DNA of 64,000 nucleotides from Afipia sp. Root123D2 (GTDB lineage: Bacteria > Pseudomonadota > Alphaproteobacteria > Rhizobiales > Xanthobacteraceae). The notes beneath the pieces are model-generated. The model saw only the letters and a program-made list of their open reading frames with translations, was not told the origin of the DNA and searched no databases. A program made the position numbers and the translations under genes. Below are positions 57,687-64,000 of this stretch, in pieces; position 1 is the first letter of the stretch, and the number at the start of each line of letters is the position of its first letter. The DNA lies in contig NZ_LMDP01000001.1 of NCBI RefSeq assembly GCF_001425835.1, positions 1,848,619-1,912,618 of the forward strand, read 5' to 3'.

Positions 57687-59438
57687 TCACTTCTTTTTGC
57701 CAACCACGCTCTGCGGGTTGAGATTTCCGATACGGCCGCTCTCGGTGCCGGCGGCCGGATCGATCACTGCGTTGATCAGCGTCGGCGTGCCGGAGTCCAT
57801 CGCGGCGTCCACCGCACGCTTCAGCTCGTCCGGCGTCGTCACATTGACGCCGACACCGCCGAACGCTTCCATCATCTTGTCGTAGCGCGCGCCCTTGACG
57901 AACATTGTGGTCGCCGGGTCCGCGCCGCCCGACGTATTGAGGTCGGTGCCGCGATAGATTCCGTTATTGTTGAAAATAACAATGCAGACCGGCAGGTCGT
58001 AACGGCAGATCGTCTCGACTTCCATGCCGGAAAAGCCGAAGGCGCTATCGCCCTCAACCGCCAACACCGGCTTGCCGGTTTCGATCGCCGCGGCGATGGC
58101 GAAGCCCATGCCGATGCCCATCACGCCCCAGGTGCCGACGTCGAGACGTTTGCGCGGCTGGTACATGTCGATGACGCCGCGCGCAAGATCGAGCGTATTG
58201 GCGCCTTCGTTGACGAGAATCGCATCCGGCCGCTCCTTAACGACGGTGCGCAACGCGCCAAGCGCACCGTGGAAATCCATCGGCGCGGTATTCTTCATCA
58301 GCTTCGGCGCCATTTTGGCGACGTTCTCTTCGCGCTTCGTCTTGATCGCACCGGTCCAGTCGGATGGCGCTGCCGGCCACTTGTCACCCATGCCATCGAG
58401 CAGCGCGGACACACAGGACCCGATGTCGCCGACCAGTGGCGCAACGATCTCGACGTTCGAGTCCATTTCCTTGGGCTCGATGTCGATCTGGATGAACTTC
58501 TTGGGTGCGTCGCCCCAGGTCTTTCCCTTGCCGTGCGAGAGCAGCCAGTTCAGGCGCGCGCCGACCAACATCACGACGTCGGCATCTTTCAACGCTGTCG
58601 AGCGCGCCGCGCCCGCGCACTGCGGATGCGTATCGGGCAAAAGGCCCTTGGCCATGCTCATCGGCAGGAACGGTATGCCGCTTTTCTCAACCAGCGCGCG
58701 GACCGCATCGTCGGCCTGTGCATAGGCAGCGCCCTTGCCGAGAATGATTAGCGGCCGCTTGGCGCTTTTCAACACGTCGAGCGCACGCTTGACCGCAGCC
58801 GGCGCGGGAATCTGTGCCGGTGCGGCGTCGATGACCTTCACGAGAGACTTCTGCCCGGCGTCCGCATTCATCACCTGCCCGAACAGCTTGGCGGGCAGAT
58901 CGAGATAAACACCGCCTGGACGCCCCGAGACGGCAGCGCGGATCGCGCGCGCCACGCCGATGCCGATGTCGGCGGCGTGCAGCACGCGAAAAGCCGCCTT
59001 GCAGAGCGGTTTGGCAATGGCGAGTTGGTCCATCTCCTCATAGTCGCCCTGCTGCAGGTCGACGATCTCGCGCTCGGACGAGCCGGAGATGAGGATCATG
59101 GGAAAACAGTTGGTGGTGGCGTTGGCGAGCGCCGTCAGACCGTTCAGAAAACCGGGCGCCGAAACTGTGAGGCAGATGCCCGGTTTTTTTGTCAGGAAGC
59201 CCGCGATGGCCGCGGCGTTGCCGGCGTTCTGTTCGTGCCGGAACGAAATGATACGAATGCCGGCGCCCTGCGCCATGCGTCCAAAATCCGTGATCGGAAT
59301 GCCCGGCACACCGTAGATCGTCTCGACGCCGTTGAGTTTGAGCGCATCGATGATGAGGTGAAAACCGTCCGTCAATTCCTGCTCTGCGCCGGCTGTGCTT
59401 GCACCAACGCTTTGTGCGACTGCTGTGACTGACATCAT
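57687..59438 (-). CDS. oxc: oxalyl-CoA decarboxylase
   Basis: A 583-residue thiamine-diphosphate enzyme converting oxalyl-CoA to formyl-CoA and CO2. The catalytic glutamate is in [16 protein letters not shown], and the thiamine/magnesium motif is [20 protein letters not shown] with NNNGIYRG. The specific block [20 protein letters not shown] and the C-terminus [10 protein letters not shown] match Oxc. The ATG at 59438 follows GGGAGGGTT. It is the first gene of the oxc-frc pair, transcribed away from the antiporter unit. An operator-like palindrome at 59758 lies 320 bases upstream. Confidence 0.95.
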   Translation of the reverse strand: MMSVTAVAQSVGASTAGAEQELTDGFHLIIDALKLNGVETIYGVPGIPITDFGRMAQGAGIRIISFRHEQNAGNAAAIAGFLTKKPGICLTVSAPGFLNGLTALANATTNCFPMILISGSSEREIVDLQQGDYEEMDQLAIAKPLCKAAFRVLHAADIGIGVARAIRAAVSGRPGGVYLDLPAKLFGQVMNADAGQKSLVKVIDAAPAQIPAPAAVKRALDVLKSAKRPLIILGKGAAYAQADDAVRALVEKSGIPFLPMSMAKGLLPDTHPQCAGAARSTALKDADVVMLVGARLNWLLSHGKGKTWGDAPKKFIQIDIEPKEMDSNVEIVAPLVGDIGSCVSALLDGMGDKWPAAPSDWTGAIKTKREENVAKMAPKLMKNTAPMDFHGALGALRTVVKERPDAILVNEGANTLDLARGVIDMYQPRKRLDVGTWGVMGIGMGFAIAAAIETGKPVLAVEGDSAFGFSGMEVETICRYDLPVCIVIFNNNGIYRGTDLNTSGGADPATTMFVKGARYDKMMEAFGGVGVNVTTPDELKRAVDAAMDSGTPTLINAVIDPAAGTESGRIGNLNPQSVVGKKK

Positions 59439-59757
59439 AACCCTCCCAGGCTTTCGCCGCTTTTTTGCGACTTTGCTATTGAACGAGTGGTTCGAGACTT
59501 CCTGCTGGCGAACCGCCGGCATCTATTCTTCTACTTCGGACCCTTATTGCGATGGCCCATCGACCTTGCAATTACGAAACCCGATAGCTGCGACTCAAAA
59601 CCCGCTGCGACACCGGGATACACATCACAGTCGGGACGCGTTGAACGTGAAAACTGACCACGCCGGGTTTTCATCAACCGCTCTCAAAACAATGCGTCCG
59701 GCGATCCGACCCGCGCGTAAACCGCGCCTGCCGAGAGCCGACCCGTTACGTTAAAAA

Positions 59758-59778
59758 ATTGGCATACCAAATACCAAC
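59758..59778. promoter_or_regulatory. GntR-like operator, copy 1 (oxc side)
   Basis: ATTGGCATAC and AATACCAAC flank a central C. This 21-base imperfect palindrome matches copy 3 at 18 of 21 positions. On the minus strand it lies directly downstream of TTGACA (59779-59784), so a bound repressor could block oxc-frc transcription. Confidence 0.6.
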
Positions 59779-59848
59779 TGTCAATCAACTCAGTCAAAAA
59801 CACACAAGACCCTATGTTGCCATGCAAAACGGCATTATGGCGTTGCAG

Positions 59849-59889
59849 TATAATAGCTGCCTCTTATCTCTGGCATACCGTATACAAGA
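59849..59889 (+). promoter_or_regulatory. promoter of the 47-residue gene with operator copy 2
   Basis: A perfect TATAAT (59849-59854) implies a start near 59861. Just downstream, TGGCATACCGTATACAAG (59871-59888) is the second, weaker copy of the palindrome (14 of 21 positions shared with copy 3). A clear -35 is lacking, so activation or extended -10 use is possible. Confidence 0.55.
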
Positions 59890-59919
59890 CGCATCGACGG
59901 TTTTCTGAAAGGCAATGAA

Positions 59920-60063
59920 ATGACCACCACATCCTATGACCTGCGCCAGTCCAGCTTCCTCGCCCGCCTGTTCGGGTCGCTGTTTGCAGCGATCGGATCC
60001 TTCTTTCACGAGGTGGTCGAAGTCACTGCCCGCAACGGCAATGTGGAGCCTTTCGGCCTTTAA
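59920..60063 (+). CDS. 47-residue protein in its own transcription unit, unknown function
   Basis: A short frame starting MTTTSYDLRQSSFLARLFGS, then a hydrophobic, possibly amphipathic helix rich in Phe (FAAIGSFFHEVVEV) and an acidic end NGNVEPFGL. It has AAAGG about nine bases upstream, its own TATAAT promoter and operator, and a strong terminator 40 bases past the stop. That context argues for a real, separately expressed small protein. The helix is too short and polar to be a clear membrane span, though it may lie on the membrane. I do not recognise a family; a link to oxalate use rests only on position and the shared palindrome. Confidence 0.65.
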   Translation: MTTTSYDLRQSSFLARLFGSLFAAIGSFFHEVVEVTARNGNVEPFGL

Positions 60064-60102
60064 TCTCGCAGCTTTTCTCTTCTCCCAAACGCTGTGACTT
60101 TT

Positions 60103-60137
60103 AAAAACCGGATGCCCTCTGTGGTATCCGGTTTTTT
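60103..60137 (+). terminator. intrinsic terminator after the 47-residue gene
   Basis: ACCGGATGCC (60107-60116) pairs with GGTATCCGGT (60123-60132) around a six-base loop, with one G-U pair, followed by a T-run to 60137 and preceded by an A-run. It separates the small gene from oxlT. Confidence 0.85.
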
Positions 60138-60164
60138 GTATTTCGTATTCTTTAACGCTTGCGC

Positions 60165-60185
60165 ATTGGCATATCATATACCAAT
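60165..60185. promoter_or_regulatory. GntR-like operator, copy 3 (antiporter promoter)
   Basis: Half-sites ATTGGCATAT and ATATACCAAT stand around a central C, symmetric at 9 of 10 positions. TATCAT (60172-60177) inside it can serve as a -10, so occupancy would compete with RNA polymerase at the oxlT promoter 48 bases before the start codon. Confidence 0.65.
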
Positions 60186-60232
60186 ATCCAGCCTTACGTG
60201 CTCCGGCAGAGAGTGCGATTGGGAGGATAGAC

Positions 60233-61537
60233 ATGGCGGTATCGGCTTATAATGACGCTACACGTGTAAGCGACGGCTATCGATGGACCCAGCTCGCCAT
60301 CGGCGTCGGCTGCATGGTGATGATTGCAAACCTGCAATATGGCTGGACGTTCTTCGTCCCCGACATTCAGAAACAATTCGGTTGGGACCGCGCGGCGATC
60401 CAGTGGGCTTTCACGCTGTTCGTGCTGTTCGAAACCTGGCTGGTCCCGTTCGAGGGCTGGATCGTCGACAAATACGGTCCACGCATTGTCATCATGATGG
60501 GCGGTGCGTTCTGCGCAATCGGCTGGATCATCAACTCCTACGCGACAAGCCTCAGCGGATTTTACGTCGGCCAGATCATTGCCGGCGTGGGCGCCGGTGC
60601 GGTGTACGGCACCTGTGTCGGCAACGCGCTGAAGTGGTTTCCCGATAAACGCGGCCTTGCCGCGGGCATCACCGCCGCCGGCTTCGGTGCTGGTTCAGCG
60701 CTGACAGTCGCGCCTATTCAGCACATGATCAAGAATGACGGCTTCCAGGCTGCATTCTTCAATTTCGGTATCGGCCAGGGAATCATCTGCATGATCCTTG
60801 CGATCTTCATTATCGCTCCCAAGGCCGGTCAAACCCCTCCCCCTGTGGTCAACGCCGCGATTCAGCAGACCCGCCACGACTACAATCCCGGGCAAGTCAT
60901 CAAGCATCCCGTGTTCTGGCTGATGTACTTCATGTTCGTGATCGTCGGCGCGGGCGGCCTTCTGGTGACGGCCAATCTCAAGCCGATCGCTGCCGACTGG
61001 AAGCTGACCGACATCCCGGTGACCCTGATGGGCATCACCATGATGACCGTAACCTTCGCGGCGACGATCGACCGCGTCCTCAACGGACTGACAAGGCCGT
61101 TCTTCGGCTGGATCTCGGACAGGATCGGACGCGAGAACACGATGTTTCTCGCTTTCGGCTTCGAAGGCATCGGCATCGTGATGCTGTATATGTGGGGTCA
61201 CAACCCGGTGGGCTTCGTGATCCTGACCGGTCTGGTGTTCTTCGCGTGGGGTGAAATCTACAGCCTGTTCCCAGCGGTCTGCACCGACACGTTCGGCTCG
61301 AAGTTCGCAACGACCAATGCCGGTTTGCTCTATACGGCCAAAGGTACGGCGGCACTTCTGGTCCCCTTCGGCAACTACATGCAGCAGGCGACCGGCAGTT
61401 GGGACGGTGTATTCCTGCTCGCCGCTGGCGCCAATATCCTGGCGTCGCTGCTCGCGGTCTTCGTTCTCAAGCCCTGGCGAAAATCGGTTGTCGAAAAGAG
61501 CCGGACCGTGAGCGCGGCCGGTCAGTTCGCAACCTGA
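60233..61537 (+). CDS. oxlT: oxalate/formate antiporter (MFS, OFA family)
   Basis: A 434-residue, 12-span major facilitator of the oxalate:formate antiporter family. The opening span region (LQYGWTFFVPDIQKQFGWDR) has the OFA pattern, the MFS loop is VDKYGPRIVI, and the second half has FFGWISDRIGREN. TGIGFGSAL-like AAGFGAGSALTVAPI follows the fourth span. It exchanges external oxalate for internal formate, which also consumes a proton inside. The ATG follows GGGAGGATAGAC. It lies next to oxc/frc, which make the transporter's counter-substrate. Confidence 0.92.
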   Translation: MAVSAYNDATRVSDGYRWTQLAIGVGCMVMIANLQYGWTFFVPDIQKQFGWDRAAIQWAFTLFVLFETWLVPFEGWIVDKYGPRIVIMMGGAFCAIGWIINSYATSLSGFYVGQIIAGVGAGAVYGTCVGNALKWFPDKRGLAAGITAAGFGAGSALTVAPIQHMIKNDGFQAAFFNFGIGQGIICMILAIFIIAPKAGQTPPPVVNAAIQQTRHDYNPGQVIKHPVFWLMYFMFVIVGAGGLLVTANLKPIAADWKLTDIPVTLMGITMMTVTFAATIDRVLNGLTRPFFGWISDRIGRENTMFLAFGFEGIGIVMLYMWGHNPVGFVILTGLVFFAWGEIYSLFPAVCTDTFGSKFATTNAGLLYTAKGTAALLVPFGNYMQQATGSWDGVFLLAAGANILASLLAVFVLKPWRKSVVEKSRTVSAAGQFAT

Positions 61538-61547
61538 CCCAACGACA

Positions 61548-61572
61548 GACCCGCCGGCACATCCGGCGGGTC
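61548..61572 (+). terminator. hairpin terminator after oxlT
   Basis: GACCCGCCGG (61548-61557) pairs perfectly with CCGGCGGGTC (61563-61572) around CACAT. A short T-rich tail (ATTCTTTC) follows, 11 bases past the oxlT stop. Confidence 0.75.
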
Positions 61573-61747
61573 ATTCTTTCAACGCATACAATAATAAGGT
61601 CACGGCGGTATGTTTGATTACCCCCGAAATCGACCAGAACCTCGGACGTAAAACGATAATCGGCAGAGTGCCGCATTTCAATTAAGCAGCAAGGCTGGAT
61701 AGTATCCGGCCACGACAAACGAACATCACAACATCGGAGAGAAACCC

Positions 61748-63880
61748 ATGGCAGTCGACAAAGCATCGGTCCGCAAGATCCTCGATATGGTCAAGGCCGA
61801 TGGCCGCACAAGCCTCACCGCGCCTGAAGGCAAACTGGTGTGCGATGCTTACGGCATCAGCGTCCCCGGCGAAGGGCTTGCGAAATCAGCCGCGGAGGCC
61901 GCCAAGCTCGCGTCCGGCATGGGTTACCCGGTGGTGATGAAAATCGTCTCGCCCGACATCCTGCACAAGACGGAAGCCGGCGGCGTGGTGGTCGGCGTCA
62001 AGGATGACGCCGCGGCGAAGGCCGCCTACGACACCATCCTGGCCAATGCCAAGAAGTACAAGGCCGATGCTAAAATCGAAGGCATTCAGGTTCAGCAGAT
62101 GCTGATGGGCGGTACCGAAGTCATCATCGGCTCGATCACCGATGGCTCGTTCGGCAAACTGGTGGCGTTTGGCCTCGGTGGCGTGCTGGTCGAAGTGCTG
62201 AAGGACGTGACCTTCCGCCTCGCTCCCACCACCAAGGACGAAGCGCTGACGATGCTCGACGGCATCCAGGCTCATGAGATGCTGAAAGGCGTGCGCGGCG
62301 GCGACCCGGTCAACCGCGAGGCTCTCGCCAAGATCATCGTCAGCGTGTCGCAACTCGTCAGCGATTTCCCTGAAATCATCGAACTCGATCTCAACCCGGT
62401 GTTCGCGACCAAGAAGGACGCCATCGCGGCTGACGTACGCATCGTCGTCGACTTCGCCTACAAGCCGCGCCCTGCTCCGCGCTCGAACGAAGAAATCGTC
62501 ACCGCGATGAACCGGATCATGATGCCGAAGGCTGTGGCGGTGATCGGCGCGTCCGCCGAAGCCGGCAAGATCGGCAACTCGGTGATGAAGAATCTCATCA
62601 ACGGCGGCTACAAGGGTGAGATCTATCCGATCCATCCGAAGGCCGACGAAATTCTCGGCTACAAGGCCTACAAGAGCGTCAAGGACGTCCCCGGCACCAT
62701 CGACACCGCGGTGTTCGCGATCCCCGCGAAATTCGTCGCGGGCGCACTCAAGGAATGCGGCGAGAAGAAAATTCCCGGCGCGGTTCTGATTCCGTCGGGC
62801 TTTGCCGAGGCGAACGAGCCTGCGTTGCAGGAAGAGATCGTCGAGATCGGCAACAAGTACAATGTGCGCCTGATGGGGCCGAACATTTACGGCTTCTACT
62901 ACACCCCAGCCAATCTCTGCGCGACCTTCTGCACCGCCTACGACGTCAAGGGATCGACGGCGCTGTCGTCGCAGTCGGGCGGCATCGGCATGGCGATCAT
63001 TGGCTTCTCACGCTCCGCGAAGATGGGCGTGTCGGCGATCGTCGGTCTCGGCAACAAATCCGACATCGACGAGGACGATCTGCTCGCTTTCTTTGAGCAG
63101 GACAAGAACACCAACATCATCGCGATGCACTGCGAAGACCTGAAGGATGGCCGCGCCTTTGCCGACGCAGCCAAGCGCGTCTCCAAGAACAAGCCGGTCG
63201 TGGTGCTGAAGGGCGGCCGCACGTCGGCGGGTGCCAAGGCAGCGGCGTCGCATACCGGCGCGCTCGCGGGTAACGACAAGATCTATGAGGACGTTCTCAA
63301 GCAGTCGGGTGTTATCCGCGCCCGCTCGCTGCGCCAGCTTCTCGAGTTCGCGCGCGGCATCCCCGTGCTGCCGACTCCGAAGGGCGAGAACGTGCTCATC
63401 ATCACCGGTGCCGGTGGCTCAGGCGTGCTGCTGTCGGACTCGGTGGTCGATAACGGCATGGCACTGATGAAGATGCCGGACGATCTCGATGCGGCGTTCC
63501 GCAAGTTCATCCCGCCGTTCGGCGCGGCCGGCAATCCGGTCGACATCACCGGCGGCGAACCGCCGATCACTTACGTCAACACCGTCAAGCTCGGCCTCAC
63601 CGACGAACGCATTCACTCGCTCATCCTCGGCTACTGGCACACCATCGTCACGCCGCCGATGGTGTTCGCCAAGAACATGATCGAGGTGAAGAACGAAATG
63701 AAGGCCAAGGGCTTCGACAAGCCGATGGTCGCCTCGCTTGCAGGTGACGTCGAGGTCGAGGAAGCCGCCGAATATCTCTACCAGAACGGCATTCCGGCCT
63801 ACGCCTATTCGACCGAACTTCCGGTCGAGTTGCTCGGTGCCAAGTACAAGTGGGCGCGCGGCGCCGGTCTGATCAAGTGA
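61748..63880 (+). CDS. fused ADP-forming acyl-CoA synthetase (acetate--CoA ligase family)
   Basis: A 710-residue NDP-forming acyl-CoA synthetase with the domains in beta-alpha order: an ATP-grasp domain (about 10-235) with the second phospho-histidine motif [13 protein letters not shown] (His73), a CoA-binding Rossmann domain from about 258 ([20 protein letters not shown]), and a succinyl-CoA ligase-like domain with the catalytic histidine in [13 protein letters not shown] (His502). Family members interconvert acyl-CoA plus ADP and acid plus CoA plus ATP. In this island it may activate formate or oxalate, or recover ATP from formyl-CoA; the substrate is inferred from context. sucC follows 14 bases after its stop. 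Confidence 0.88.
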   Translation: MAVDKASVRKILDMVKADGRTSLTAPEGKLVCDAYGISVPGEGLAKSAAEAAKLASGMGYPVVMKIVSPDILHKTEAGGVVVGVKDDAAAKAAYDTILANAKKYKADAKIEGIQVQQMLMGGTEVIIGSITDGSFGKLVAFGLGGVLVEVLKDVTFRLAPTTKDEALTMLDGIQAHEMLKGVRGGDPVNREALAKIIVSVSQLVSDFPEIIELDLNPVFATKKDAIAADVRIVVDFAYKPRPAPRSNEEIVTAMNRIMMPKAVAVIGASAEAGKIGNSVMKNLINGGYKGEIYPIHPKADEILGYKAYKSVKDVPGTIDTAVFAIPAKFVAGALKECGEKKIPGAVLIPSGFAEANEPALQEEIVEIGNKYNVRLMGPNIYGFYYTPANLCATFCTAYDVKGSTALSSQSGGIGMAIIGFSRSAKMGVSAIVGLGNKSDIDEDDLLAFFEQDKNTNIIAMHCEDLKDGRAFADAAKRVSKNKPVVVLKGGRTSAGAKAAASHTGALAGNDKIYEDVLKQSGVIRARSLRQLLEFARGIPVLPTPKGENVLIITGAGGSGVLLSDSVVDNGMALMKMPDDLDAAFRKFIPPFGAAGNPVDITGGEPPITYVNTVKLGLTDERIHSLILGYWHTIVTPPMVFAKNMIEVKNEMKAKGFDKPMVASLAGDVEVEEAAEYLYQNGIPAYAYSTELPVELLGAKYKWARGAGLIK

Positions 63881-63893
63881 GGCCGCACGCGTC

Positions 63894-64000
63894 ATGAACA
63901 TTCACGAGTATCAGGCGAAGGCGGTGCTGAAGGAGTTTGGCGTTCCTGTGTCGAAGGGGGTGCCGATCTTCAAGGCGTCGGAGGCGGAGGCTGCGGCGAA
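63894..64000 (+). CDS. sucC: succinate--CoA ligase beta subunit, N-terminal part (runs off window edge)
   Basis: The frame opens at 63894 and runs to the window end, giving 35 residues: [20 protein letters not shown] and a continuation ending EAEAAA. This is the start of the ATP-grasp domain of SucC. A malate--CoA ligase (MtkA) begins similarly, so a full sequence is needed to separate the two. It is spaced 13 bases after the acyl-CoA synthetase and is probably cotranscribed. Succinyl-CoA can also prime oxalyl-CoA formation. Confidence 0.85.
   Translation, partial: MNIHEYQAKAVLKEFGVPVSKGVPIFKASEAEAAA

Larger units (their letters stand above)
59439..59919. other. divergent control region of the oxalate island
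   Basis: This 481-base spacer between oxc (minus) and a 47-residue gene (plus) has no coding sequence I can support. From about 59750 it becomes AT-rich and holds two copies of a GntR-like palindrome and one clear -10 element. A perfect TTGACA on the minus strand (59779-59784) is next to the first palindrome and may be the oxc -35. Confidence 0.6.

Noticed and set aside
56283..58751. 822-residue plus-strand open frame across frc and oxc
   Set aside because: It spans two well-supported genes and their spacer in antisense, has no family resemblance and is Arg/Asp/His-rich.

Overview
The window is a high-GC alphaproteobacterial chromosome segment. The gene content (ccoNOQP/fixIS behind an FNR-type box, nnrS, motA/motB, class II DAHP synthase, DUF2865 and DUF2059 proteins, TakP-like TRAP binding proteins, an frc/oxc/oxlT oxalate island) and the short palindromic intergenic repeats suggest the Bradyrhizobiaceae/Nitrobacteraceae (Bradyrhizobium, Rhodopseudomonas, Afipia, Oligotropha). 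The genus is an inference. No rRNA, tRNA, CRISPR array, prophage or insertion sequence was recognised.

Layout. 1-4.3 kb: two tandem kup K+ transporters (the first cut by the window edge) and motA-motB. 4.7-10.7 kb: a small DMT exporter, psd-pssA for phosphatidylethanolamine, an ABCB/ATM1-like exporter and a LOG protein, with a DUF559 remnant and REP-like hairpin doublets between them. 10.8-14.4 kb: a tightly coupled minus-strand operon cysS - 37-aa membrane peptide - GNAT - cimA whose start and stop codons overlap at every junction. 14.7-26.7 kb: housekeeping genes (nadE, aroG-dgkA, rpiA-DUF2059-gor, gph, moaA) and several secreted proteins of unknown role. 26.9-31.9 kb: a TRAP carrier (dctQ-dctM) convergent with two tandem paralogous binding proteins, each followed by a near-identical terminator. 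32-40.8 kb: Mrp/ApbC, a beta-hydroxyacid dehydrogenase, DUF47-pit phosphate uptake with a candidate Pho box, a membrane histidine kinase, DUF1289, a retropepsin-like protease, dusA and a PAS-GGDEF cyclase.

41-51.1 kb is a micro-oxic/NO block. nnrS and a Crp/Fnr regulator face an Fe-S type Fnr gene across a perfect TTGAT-N4-ATCAA box. A second perfect box sits at a class II position before ccoNOQP, which continues through a 74-aa membrane peptide and a DUF2189 protein into the copper ATPase fixI and fixS. fixG and fixH are not present here. 51.2-53.9 kb: metE under a cobalamin riboswitch with a recognisable promoter, but its reading frame is broken by one missing base in a homopolymer. 54.1-56.2 kb: a chemoreceptor.

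56.3-64 kb is an oxalate-use island: frc and oxc on the minus strand, then on the plus strand a 47-aa protein in its own transcription unit, the oxalate:formate antiporter, a fused ADP-forming acyl-CoA synthetase and the start of sucC. Three copies of a GntR-like palindrome lie between oxc and the antiporter, each at or near promoter-like sequence. This makes a plausible local regulon: import oxalate, load CoA, decarboxylate oxalyl-CoA to formyl-CoA, export formate.
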